The position numbers and the translations under genes are program-made. Under the pieces are notes generated by a model that ran no database searches, was not told the origin of the DNA, and saw only the letters and a list, made by a program, of their open reading frames with translations. Below are positions 25,862 to 33,147 of a stretch of DNA of 64,000 nt, piece by piece (position 1 is the stretch's first letter; every line of letters begins with the position of its first letter). Source of the stretch: Xenophilus aerolatus (GTDB lineage Bacteria; Pseudomonadota; Gammaproteobacteria; Burkholderiales; Burkholderiaceae_C); contig QAIB01000002.1 in NCBI GenBank assembly GCA_030418545.1, positions 248,001-312,000 on the forward strand, read 5' to 3'.

Positions 25862-26977
25862 ATGACCGAACCCGTCGTCCTCTTCGATACCCTGCCCACC
25901 GCCAACGGCAAGCGCTTCGGCGTCGCCACGCTCAACGCGCCGGCCTCGCTCAATTCACTCTCGGTCGACATGGTGCGGCTGCTCACGCCCCGGCTGCGCG
26001 AATGGGCGGCCGACCCGAAGGTCGTCGGCGTACTGCTGCAGGCCGCGGGCGAGAAAGCCTTCTGCGCCGGCGGCGACCTGCGCCAGCTCTACCAGACGCT
26101 GCGCGATTGCGGCGAGGGCCGCAACGAGTACGCCGAACGCTTCTTCGGCGAGGAGTACGAGCTCGACCACCTCATCCACACCTTTCCCAAGCCCTTCCTG
26201 TGCTGGGGCCACGGCATCGTGATGGGCGGCGGCGTGGGGCTGATGGTGGGCGCGTCGCACCGCGTCGTGACCGAGGGCAGCCGCGTCGCCATGCCGGAGA
26301 TCAACATCGGCCTCTACCCCGACGTGGGCGGCAGCTGGTTCCTGCGCCGCGCGCCGGGCCGCACCGGGCTGTTCCTGGCATTCACGGCCGCGCAGATCAA
26401 TGGCAGCGACGCCATCTTCGCGGGCCTGGCCGACGTGCTGGTGCCGCACGCGCGCAAGGCGCAGGTGCTCGAAGCCATCGGCGCGACGGCATGGAGCGGC
26501 GACGAGCGGGCCGATCGCGCGCTGCTCTCGCGCATCCTCGCCACCGCGGCCGAAGGCAGCGAGCGCCCGGCCTCGAAGCTGCGGCAGCACTACGACACCA
26601 TCGAATCGCTGATGGCCGGCGAGGACCTGCTGGACATCGCGAAGCGCCTGCGGGCGCTGCAGAGCGACGACGCCTGGCTGCAGGGGGCCGCCAAGGCTTT
26701 CACCAAGGGCGCGCCGAGTTCCATCGCGCTCACCTGGGAACTCTGGCAGCGCGTGCCGCGCATGTCGCTGGCCGAGGTGTTCAGGCTCGAGTACTGGGCC
26801 TCGCTGGGCTTCTGCGCGCACCACGATTTCGCCGAAGGCATCCGCGCGGTGCTGGTCGACAAGGACCGCAACCCGAAGTGGCAGCCCGCGACGCTCGAAG
26901 AGGTCACGCCGGCTTTCGTGGACGACCACCTGCGCGAGCGCGGCGAGATGGCGCCTGAGCTGGCCGCGCTTCGATGA
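25862..26977 (+). CDS. 3-hydroxyisobutyryl-CoA hydrolase (crotonase family)
   Basis: Thioesterase-type crotonase of 371 residues that releases free 3-hydroxyisobutyrate in valine catabolism. Signatures are GEKAFCAGGDLRQLYQT for the oxyanion hole, GIVMGGGVGLMVGASHRVVT, MPEINIGLYPDVGGSWFLRR with the catalytic Glu/Asp pair of the hydrolase subgroup, and DFAEGIRAVLVDKDRNPKW. Length and C-terminal extension separate it from ordinary enoyl-CoA hydratases (about 260 residues). Some relatives act on other beta-hydroxyacyl-CoAs, but context favours HIBCH. No separate enoyl-CoA hydratase for the methacrylyl-CoA step is seen in this cluster. Confidence 0.9.
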   Translation: MTEPVVLFDTLPTANGKRFGVATLNAPASLNSLSVDMVRLLTPRLREWAADPKVVGVLLQAAGEKAFCAGGDLRQLYQTLRDCGEGRNEYAERFFGEEYELDHLIHTFPKPFLCWGHGIVMGGGVGLMVGASHRVVTEGSRVAMPEINIGLYPDVGGSWFLRRAPGRTGLFLAFTAAQINGSDAIFAGLADVLVPHARKAQVLEAIGATAWSGDERADRALLSRILATAAEGSERPASKLRQHYDTIESLMAGEDLLDIAKRLRALQSDDAWLQGAAKAFTKGAPSSIALTWELWQRVPRMSLAEVFRLEYWASLGFCAHHDFAEGIRAVLVDKDRNPKWQPATLEEVTPAFVDDHLRERGEMAPELAALR

Positions 26978-26989
26978 GCTGCTGAATCC

Positions 26990-27109
26990 GGACAGCCGAA
27001 CGCAGAGGGCGCAAAGCTCACGCAGAGGTCGCAGAAGAAACGAAACACAAATTTGGTATTCCTTCTGCGCCCTTTGTGAAATCTCTGCGTTTTCTGCGTT
27101 CGGCTGTCC
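26990..27109. repeat. GGACA-ended hairpin element, copy 3 (divergent)
   Basis: Imperfect palindrome of 120 bp, 13 bp after the hydrolase stop. The ends are GGACAGCCGAACGCAGA and its mirror. The repeat units here are CGCAGAGG rather than CGCGAAGG, so it is a subfamily of the elements at 22210, 25722 and 37390. The loop is AT-rich (AAACACAAATTTGGTATT). Confidence 0.88.
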
Positions 27110-27147
27110 GTTCCCGCGTTCCAACAACCCTTCCGGAGACACACACC

Positions 27148-28035
27148 ATGAAGATCGCATTCATCGGCCTGGGCAACATGGGCGGCCCGATGGCCCTGAA
27201 CCTGCACAAGGCCGGCCACGCCGTCAGCGCATTCGATCTGTCCGCCGCGGCCTGCGACGCGCTGCGTGCGCAGGGCGTGGCGATCGCCGCGTCGGCGGCC
27301 CAGGCGGTGCAGGGCGCGGAGGTGGTCGTCAGCATGCTGCCGGCCAGCCAGCATGTCGAGTCGCTGTATCTGGGCGAGGGCGGCCTGCTGGCGCAGATTG
27401 CGCCCGGCACGCTGGTGATCGACTCGAGCACCATTGCCGCCGCGACCTCGCGCAAGGTGGCCGAGGCGGGCGCCGCACGCGGCATCGCCGTCATCGACGC
27501 GCCGGTGTCGGGCGGCACGGGCGGCGCCATCGCGGGCACCTTGACCTTCATGGTCGGCGGCAGCGAAGCGGACCTCGAGCGCGCGCGCCCGGTGCTCGAG
27601 AAGATGGGCGCCAACATCTTCCACGCGGGCGCCGCAGGTGCGGGACAGACAGCCAAGATCTGCAACAACATGCTGCTGGGCATCCTGATGATCGGCACGT
27701 CGGAAGCGATCGCGCTGGGCGTGGCCAACGGGCTCGATCCGAAGGTGCTGTCGGAGATCATGCGCCGCAGCTCGGGCGGCAACTGGGCGCTCGAAAAGTA
27801 CAACCCGCTGCCCGGCGTGATGGAGAACGCGCCGGCCTCCAAGGGCTATGCCGGCGGCTTCGGCACGGACCTCATGCTCAAGGACCTGGGCCTGGCGCAG
27901 GAGAACGCGATGGCGGTGAAGGCCGCCACCCCGCTGGGCGGCATGGCGCGCAACCTGTATGCCGCGCACAGCCTCGCGGGACACGGGGCGCTCGATTTCT
28001 CCAGCGTCATCAAGCTGGTGCAGAAGGCGGGCTGA
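27148..28035 (+). CDS. mmsB: 3-hydroxyisobutyrate dehydrogenase
   Basis: NAD-dependent oxidation of 3-hydroxyisobutyrate to methylmalonate semialdehyde, the substrate of MmsA. The 295-residue beta-hydroxyacid dehydrogenase has MKIAFIGLGNMGGPMALNLH, the substrate loop IDAPVSGGTGGAIAGTLTFM, and catalytic lysine in GAGQTAKICNNMLLG. The C-terminal KDLGLAQENA is also typical. It starts after a CCGGAGAC ribosome site. It is the last gene of the valine cluster, which thus runs mmsA-acd-hydrolase-mmsB. Confidence 0.95.
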   Translation: MKIAFIGLGNMGGPMALNLHKAGHAVSAFDLSAAACDALRAQGVAIAASAAQAVQGAEVVVSMLPASQHVESLYLGEGGLLAQIAPGTLVIDSSTIAAATSRKVAEAGAARGIAVIDAPVSGGTGGAIAGTLTFMVGGSEADLERARPVLEKMGANIFHAGAAGAGQTAKICNNMLLGILMIGTSEAIALGVANGLDPKVLSEIMRRSSGGNWALEKYNPLPGVMENAPASKGYAGGFGTDLMLKDLGLAQENAMAVKAATPLGGMARNLYAAHSLAGHGALDFSSVIKLVQKAG

Positions 28036-28054
28036 GCACGGGCGGCGCGCCGAT

Positions 28055-28120
28055 CTGCTATTGAAAACATAGCTTTCCTCGCCCACTGCATCGGCGCTTC
28101 GAGCACTTTTTGCTTGAAGC
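28055..28120 (+). repeat. GCTATC-family intergenic repeat
   Basis: CTGCTATTGAAAACATAGC stem-loop, then CATCGGCGCTTCGAGCACTTTTTGCTTGAAGC, starting 20 bp after the mmsB stop. It resembles the copies at 12267, 46479, 51461 and 58443, mainly in the first hairpin, the central GGCGC and the closing TTTTTGC. Confidence 0.7.
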
Positions 28121-28241
28121 GCCTGCCGGAGTCGCTGAAGCGGCGCTGAATGCACCCGCGATGAAAAACGGAATCGTTGGCGTTTCTCGCGTGCGCTGCG
28201 GGCTGTGACAGCATGCGGCCCCCAGCCGACCTGCAAGCCCG

Positions 28242-28514
28242 ATGGCACCGATCCGACGCTCCAGCCTCTCTGCCGCAACTGCAGGCCCCGCCGCCACGTC
28301 CGGGAGCGCGCGGCCCCTGCGCGTGCGCGAGCAGCGCGTGCTCGATGCCGTTGCGTCCTTGCCCGAAGAGAGCCGCACGCCCTCCGGCGCCGTGGCCGAG
28401 TTGCTGCGCCAGGGCCTGGACCTGCCGCCCTCGACGATTGCGCAGATCCTGCTGCGGCTGGAGCGCAAGGGCTTGCTGCAGTTGGGGCGCAAGCGGGCTG
28501 GCGAAGGCGCCTGA
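28242..28514 (+). CDS. Small winged-helix-like protein
   Basis: Predicted 90-residue protein. The second half reads like a winged helix of the MarR/DprA C-terminal kind: EQRVLDAVASLPEESRTPSG, AVAELLRQGLDLPPSTIAQI, LLRLERKGLLQLGRKR. The N-terminal 25 residues are Ser/Ala-rich and low-complexity. Other frames overlap here, but this one has the most protein-like composition. Function is unknown; it could regulate the operon beginning at 28632. The start codon is uncertain. Confidence 0.5.
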   Translation: MAPIRRSSLSAATAGPAATSGSARPLRVREQRVLDAVASLPEESRTPSGAVAELLRQGLDLPPSTIAQILLRLERKGLLQLGRKRAGEGA

Positions 28515-28631
28515 GGTCGCTGCGGCACGCACACGCGTGCGCGGGCACGTGACACGGTTCACGCCCCCAGGTCGGGGCCTTAATCTGCCGTTAATTGCGG
28601 CCCACGAGCATCCGCCTGCCAACCATCGGTC

Positions 28632-29321
28632 GTGCATCCCGCGCGGCCTGACGAGGACCGCATGCCCTTGCCCCTGCCAGCACCTTCGCGCGCAACCCTT
28701 CCGGATTTGTCTTCCTCTTCCGTTCCGGCCGCTTCCAGCAGCCTCACCCTCCATCCCCATTCCGACGCGCAACGCGAAGCCGTCGAGCGGTCCGTGCGCG
28801 CCATCTACGCACACCGCTACGGTGCCCATGTCCCGGGCTTCGCACCCGTGCTGGTGGCATTGCACGCAGGCGAGTCGGTGCTCGCGGCTGCAGGCTACCG
28901 GCCGGCTGCGGCGGGGCCGCTGTTCCTGGAAGGCTACCTCCCGGCACCGGTCGAATCGCTGATCGGCCAGCAGACCGGTGCGACTCTTCAGCGCGACCGG
29001 ATCGTCGAGGTCGGCCACCTGGCTGCGTCGCGCGCGGGCGAGGGTCGGCGCTTGATCCAGCTTCTCGGCCCGCATCTCGCGGAGCAGGGCTTCGACTGGA
29101 TCGTGGGAACGGTCACCCAGGAACTGCGCGCGATGCTGGTCCGCCTCGGCGTGGCGCCGCTCACGCTGGGTGCAGCGGACCCGGCATCGTTGGGCGCCAC
29201 GGCCCGAATCTGGGGCAGCTACTACGAGCATCATCCGATCGTGCTGGCCATCCACCTGCAGCGCGCGCTGCGCCAGCACCACGTGCGCCAGATGCGCGCT
29301 TCGATGCGGGGTGCCCGATGA
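28632..29321 (+). CDS. Thermostable-hemolysin-like protein (PF12261 type)
   Basis: Protein of 229 residues resembling the thermostable hemolysin family: AIYAHRYGAHVPGFAPVLVA, GPLFLEGYLPAPVESLIGQQ, DRIVEVGHLAASRAGEGRRL. Despite the name, the pattern (a conserved EVGHLA strand, then a long helix) looks like a GNAT/autoinducer-synthase type fold, which would make it an acyl- or aminotransferase-like enzyme. There is no signal peptide. The first 40 residues are Ser/Pro-rich, and the real start may be the ATG at 28662. It overlaps the following ligase gene by 4 bp. First gene of an uncharacterised five-gene unit. Confidence 0.75.
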   Translation: MHPARPDEDRMPLPLPAPSRATLPDLSSSSVPAASSSLTLHPHSDAQREAVERSVRAIYAHRYGAHVPGFAPVLVALHAGESVLAAAGYRPAAAGPLFLEGYLPAPVESLIGQQTGATLQRDRIVEVGHLAASRAGEGRRLIQLLGPHLAEQGFDWIVGTVTQELRAMLVRLGVAPLTLGAADPASLGATARIWGSYYEHHPIVLAIHLQRALRQHHVRQMRASMRGAR

Positions 29322-30781
29322 GCGCCGCGATGCATGCCGACGCCGTCGCGCTGCACGATGGCCAGCGCGACTGGACCTTCGGTGAGATGCAGGGGGCCAG
29401 TACCGAGCTTGCCGAGCGCCTGCGAGCCCAGGGTACGCGCGTGCTCGCCACGCTGATGGACAATTCGCCCGCCTGGGTCATCGCTGATGGGGCCGCGACG
29501 CAGGCGAAGGTGGTCCATGTGCCGCTGCCCGCCTTCTTCACGGCTGAACAGATGGGCCATGCGATCGCTGCGGCAGGCGTCGACACCGTACTCACGCTGC
29601 CGGCGGTGGCTGCGCGCTGGCCGCAGGCGCCCGCGACGGCCTGCGAGGTCGGCGGGCAAGCGCTCTCGATGCTGCGCTTGCCGGCCCGCACCGTCGACAT
29701 GCCAGCAGGCACGTCGAAGATCACCTTCACCTCCGGCACCACCGGTGCACCCAAGGGCGTGTGCCTGTCGGACGGGGCGATGGGACGCGTGGCCGACGGG
29801 CTGGTGCTGGCGATGGCACCGCTGGACATCCGGCGCCACCTCTGTGCCTTGCCCTTCGCCGTCCTGCTCGAGAACATCGCGGGGCTCATGGCGCCGCTGC
29901 GGCGTGGCGCGACCTGCATCACGCTGCCGCTGGAGAGCCTGGGGCTCACGGGGTCGTCGAGCTTCGATGCGGCAAAGTTCCACGCCGCGGTGACGCAGCA
30001 TCGGCCCGAAAGCCTGATCCTGCTGCCGCAGATGCTGCGCGCGTGGGCGGGCCATCTCGCGCAGAGCGGTGCGCGTCCGCCCGCGTCGCTCAAGCTGGTG
30101 GCGGTGGGGGGCGCGGCCGTGGGTGTGCGGTTGCTGCAGATGGCGCGTGCGCTGGGCATCCCGGCCTACGAAGGCTACGGTCTGTCCGAAGGCGCGTCGG
30201 TGCAGGCGCTCAACCTGCCGGGGGCCGATCTGCCGGGCAGCGCCGGGCGGGCCTTGCCGCATGCCGAGTTGCGCGTTGCGGCCGATGGCGAGATCGAAGT
30301 GCGAGGCAGCCTGTTCAGCGGCTACCTCGGCAACAGTGCGCCCGTCGGTGACTGGTGGCCCACCGGCGACCTGGGGCATATCGACGCCGAAGGCTTCGTG
30401 CACGTCGACGGCCGCAAGAAGCACGTGCTCATCACGGCCTTCGGCCGCAACGTGTCGCCCGAATGGGTGGAGACCGCCCTGCGCAGCGACAACGCCATCG
30501 GCCAGGCCGTGGTGCTGGGCGACGGCGAGCCGGCGTTGAGTGCCGTGCTGTGGCCACTGCGCCCCGACGCGACCGATGCGCAGCTGCAGGCCGCCGTCGA
30601 CGCCGCCAACGAGACGCTGCCCGACTATGCACGGGTGCAGCGCTGGGTGCGCGCACTGGCGCCTTTCACGGTCGAAGGCGGCATGGCCACGGCCAACGGG
30701 CGGCCCCAGCGTGGCGCCGTGCTGCAACGGCATGCGCAGGCGCTGGGCCTTGCGTTCTCCCCGGCACAAAAGGCTGCCTGA
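29318..30781 (+). CDS. AMP-dependent acyl-CoA synthetase/ligase
   Basis: Adenylate-forming enzyme of 487 residues that activates a carboxylic acid, probably a fatty acid. Core motifs are A3 TFTSGTTGAPKGV (136-148), A5 YEGYGLSEGA, A7 WWPTGDLGHID and A8 DGRKKHVLITAFGRNVSPEW. At the A10 position, where the catalytic lysine normally sits, the sequence is NGRPQR (460-465), apparently arginine at 462; this could weaken adenylation or change the acceptor. It is translationally coupled to the hemolysin-like gene (ATGA) and followed 39 bp later by the diiron protein gene. Confidence 0.9.
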   Translation: MSAAMHADAVALHDGQRDWTFGEMQGASTELAERLRAQGTRVLATLMDNSPAWVIADGAATQAKVVHVPLPAFFTAEQMGHAIAAAGVDTVLTLPAVAARWPQAPATACEVGGQALSMLRLPARTVDMPAGTSKITFTSGTTGAPKGVCLSDGAMGRVADGLVLAMAPLDIRRHLCALPFAVLLENIAGLMAPLRRGATCITLPLESLGLTGSSSFDAAKFHAAVTQHRPESLILLPQMLRAWAGHLAQSGARPPASLKLVAVGGAAVGVRLLQMARALGIPAYEGYGLSEGASVQALNLPGADLPGSAGRALPHAELRVAADGEIEVRGSLFSGYLGNSAPVGDWWPTGDLGHIDAEGFVHVDGRKKHVLITAFGRNVSPEWVETALRSDNAIGQAVVLGDGEPALSAVLWPLRPDATDAQLQAAVDAANETLPDYARVQRWVRALAPFTVEGGMATANGRPQRGAVLQRHAQALGLAFSPAQKAA

Positions 30782-30820
30782 GCGACACCTTCCTTCCATC
30801 TTCCAAGCCACGGACTTCTC

Positions 30821-31501
30821 ATGAGTTTTCATGCACGCCTTCTTGCCGACACTGCGGACGCCCGCGCCGGCCTCCTCGGCACACCGATCATCCAGGGTTG
30901 CCTGCGCGGCGACGTCTCCCTGCCCAGCTACCTGGCCTTCCTGCGCGAGGCGTACCACCACGTGCGCCACACGGTGCCGCTGCTGCACGCCTGCAAGGCC
31001 GCATTGCCGGCACGCAACGGCTGGCTGGCCGAGCCGCTGGATGAGTACATCGAGGAAGAGCAGGGCCACGACGCGTGGATCCTCGACGACATCCGTGCGT
31101 GCGGCGGCGACGCCGAGGCCGTGCGGCTCGGGCCGCCCGGCCACGCTACCGAGGTGATGGTGGCCTACGCCTACGACACCATCGCGCGCGTCAACCCGCT
31201 GGGCTTCTTCGGCATGGTGCACGTGCTCGAGGGCACCAGCGTCTCGCTAGCGCTGATGGCGGCGGACCAGATCCAGAAGCCGCTCGGCCTGCCCGACAGC
31301 GCCTTCAGCTACCTGCGATCGCACGGCACGCTGGACCGCGAACACACGGCGCATTTCGAATTGCTCATGGACCGCATCGAAGACCGGGGCGACCAGGACG
31401 CGATCGTGCATGCGGCCCGTGCGTTCTACCGCCTGTATGGCGACGTGTTCCGCAGCCTACCGCTGCCGCACGCACGGGCCGTCGCGGAGGCCGCGTCGTG
31501 A
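30821..31501 (+). CDS. Heme-oxygenase-like diiron oxygenase (TenA/HDO superfamily)
   Basis: All-helical 226-residue protein of the iron-containing redox enzyme group. The candidate ligand set of heme-oxygenase-like diiron oxygenases is visible and correctly spaced: E43 (LREAYHHV), E80xxH83 (EEEQGHDAW), E137 (HVLEGTS) and E174xxxH178 (DREHTAHFE). Such proteins activate oxygen for N-oxygenation, C-C cleavage or fatty-acid decarboxylation. A thiaminase (TenA) role is unlikely because TenA lacks this metal set. The substrate may be the product of the neighbouring acyl ligase. It overlaps the SDR gene by 4 bp. Confidence 0.8.
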   Translation: MSFHARLLADTADARAGLLGTPIIQGCLRGDVSLPSYLAFLREAYHHVRHTVPLLHACKAALPARNGWLAEPLDEYIEEEQGHDAWILDDIRACGGDAEAVRLGPPGHATEVMVAYAYDTIARVNPLGFFGMVHVLEGTSVSLALMAADQIQKPLGLPDSAFSYLRSHGTLDREHTAHFELLMDRIEDRGDQDAIVHAARAFYRLYGDVFRSLPLPHARAVAEAAS

Positions 31502-32379
31502 AACTCGCCGACAGCCGTGTGCTGTTGACGGGCGCGAGCGGCGGCATCGGTGCGGCCTGCGCGGCGCAGCTCGTCAAGGCGGGTGCGGCCGTGATGCTGG
31601 CCGGTCGTTCGCCAGCGCGCCTGGCTGAGCAGGCGCGTGCGCTGGTGCGCGAGCACGGCATCGACCGCCAACGCGTCGAGTGGTATGCGGCAGACCTCAC
31701 GAAGACGGCGAGCCTGGGCCCGCTGGCCGACGTCGCCGCGGGTTGGCGCTGCAACGTCGTGGTGCACGGTGCGGGGGCGCCCGGCTTCGGCCGCCTGGAG
31801 TCCTTCGAAGCCGACACCATGGCGCAGGTGCTGCACATCAACCTGTTCGTGCCGATGCTGCTCACGCAGGCCCTGCTGACGCACCTGCGGGAGCAGCGGG
31901 AGGCCCGCGTGGTGTGCATCGGCTCGGCGCTCGGGCGCCTGGGGCTGCCCGGGTTCAGCGTGTACAGCGCCAGCAAGTTCGGCCTGCGCGGCTTCGCCGA
32001 GGCGCTGCGCCGCGAGCTCGCCGACACCCGCGTGCGCGTGCAGTACCTGGGCCCGCGCAGCACGCGCACCGAGTTCAACAGCGAGGCCGTGCAACGCTAC
32101 AACCAGGCGACCAAGACCGCGATGGATTCGGCCGACACCGTGGCATCGGGGCTCGTGCAACTGATCCAGAGCGGCGCCGCCGAACGTTTCCTCGGCTTCC
32201 CCGAGAAGCTGGCCGTGCGCATCAACGGCCTGGCGCCCGGGCTGCTGGATGGTGCCTTCGCAGCGCATCGCGGCAGCCTTGCGCCGGCGAGCCGCCCGCC
32301 CAAGCCGGTGCTCACGATTCCGGAGCGTGCAGGCGAGCCGGTCTCCGATTCGCATTCGTTGCGCGACCCCATCCTGTGA
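31498..32379 (+). CDS. SDR family oxidoreductase
   Basis: NAD(P)-dependent short-chain dehydrogenase of 293 residues, start GTG 31498 overlapping the diiron gene stop. It has LLTGASGGIGAACAAQLVKA (glycine motif at 12-18), HGAGAPGFG, a catalytic Ser in CIGSALGRLG and YSASKFGLRG with the Tyr-Lys pair. The C-terminal 50 residues (FLGFPEKLAVRINGLAPGLL) form the membrane-proximal tail seen in SDRs acting on lipids or long-chain aldehydes. Co-transcribed with the ligase and diiron oxygenase, it probably reduces or oxidises the same pathway intermediate. Confidence 0.9.
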   Translation: MKLADSRVLLTGASGGIGAACAAQLVKAGAAVMLAGRSPARLAEQARALVREHGIDRQRVEWYAADLTKTASLGPLADVAAGWRCNVVVHGAGAPGFGRLESFEADTMAQVLHINLFVPMLLTQALLTHLREQREARVVCIGSALGRLGLPGFSVYSASKFGLRGFAEALRRELADTRVRVQYLGPRSTRTEFNSEAVQRYNQATKTAMDSADTVASGLVQLIQSGAAERFLGFPEKLAVRINGLAPGLLDGAFAAHRGSLAPASRPPKPVLTIPERAGEPVSDSHSLRDPIL

Positions 32380-32422
32380 CCGGATCCTTGCAGCGCCGAC
32401 CCCTCCATTTTCAACACGTGCC

Positions 32423-33118
32423 ATGACCCTTTCTTCTACTTCTGCTTCTCACGTTCTACCGGTTCCGGCGCGCCGCGCCTGGGTCACCGCCCTTGCCGGT
32501 CTTGCACTGCTGGCGAGCGCGTTGCCACTCACGGTCCGCGCCGCGCCTGTCGATGACGCCGTGGCCGAGCTGCAGCACGACTGGGAAGTCATCCGCTATC
32601 AGACGCCATCGGCCGAGCGCGAGAAGCGCTTCGAGGCACTGAGCGCGAAGGCGCACAAGGTGTCCGAGTCCTTCCCCGGCCGCGCGGAGCCCCTGGTGTG
32701 GGAGGGCATCATCGTGAGTTCCGTTGCCGGCGAGAAGGGCGGCCTCGGCGCGCTCGGCCTGGTCAAGCAGGCCAAGGCCCTGTACGAATCGGCGATCGCC
32801 ATCAATGGCGACGTGCTCGAAGGCTCGGCGTACAACAGCCTGGGCGTCCTCTACTACAAGGTGCCGGGCTGGCCGGTGGGCTTCGGTGACAAGGCCAAGG
32901 CCAAGGAACTGCTGCAGAAGGCGCTGTCGCTCAATCCCAAGGGCATCGACCCCAACTTTTTCTACGGTGAGTACCTGGTCGAGACCAAGCAGCCGGACCA
33001 GGCCGTGGCCTACCTCGACAAGGCGCTGCAGGCGCCGGCCCGGCCCGGCCGGCAGATCGCCGACACCGGTCGCAAGGAGGAGGCGCGCGTCCTGCTCGAG
33101 AAGATCAAGGCCCGCTGA
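32423..33118 (+). CDS. Exported TPR protein
   Basis: Predicted periplasmic protein of 231 residues. The signal peptide runs to about residue 40 (ALAGLALLASALPLTVRAAP). The mature part is helical with tetratricopeptide-like repeats (KALYESAIAINGDVLEGSAY, AKELLQKALSLNPKGIDPNF, QAVAYLDKALQAPARPGRQI). It lies 43 bp after the SDR gene in the same direction and closes the unit. Role unknown; TPR proteins usually act as scaffolds. It is convergent with the histidine kinase gene. Confidence 0.8.
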   Translation: MTLSSTSASHVLPVPARRAWVTALAGLALLASALPLTVRAAPVDDAVAELQHDWEVIRYQTPSAEREKRFEALSAKAHKVSESFPGRAEPLVWEGIIVSSVAGEKGGLGALGLVKQAKALYESAIAINGDVLEGSAYNSLGVLYYKVPGWPVGFGDKAKAKELLQKALSLNPKGIDPNFFYGEYLVETKQPDQAVAYLDKALQAPARPGRQIADTGRKEEARVLLEKIKAR

Positions 33119-33147
33119 GCGCCCATCGGCGCGGCGTGGTGCGTCAG

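Noticed and set aside
22210-27109. Possible CRISPR array from regularly spaced CGCGAAGG units
   Set aside because: Units form palindromes within single 110-120 bp elements; there are no spacers of constant length and no cas genes.
30821-31501. Thiaminase/TenA annotation for the helical protein
   Set aside because: The spaced E, ExxH, E, ExxxH set fits diiron heme-oxygenase-like enzymes better, and no thiamine gene is nearby.
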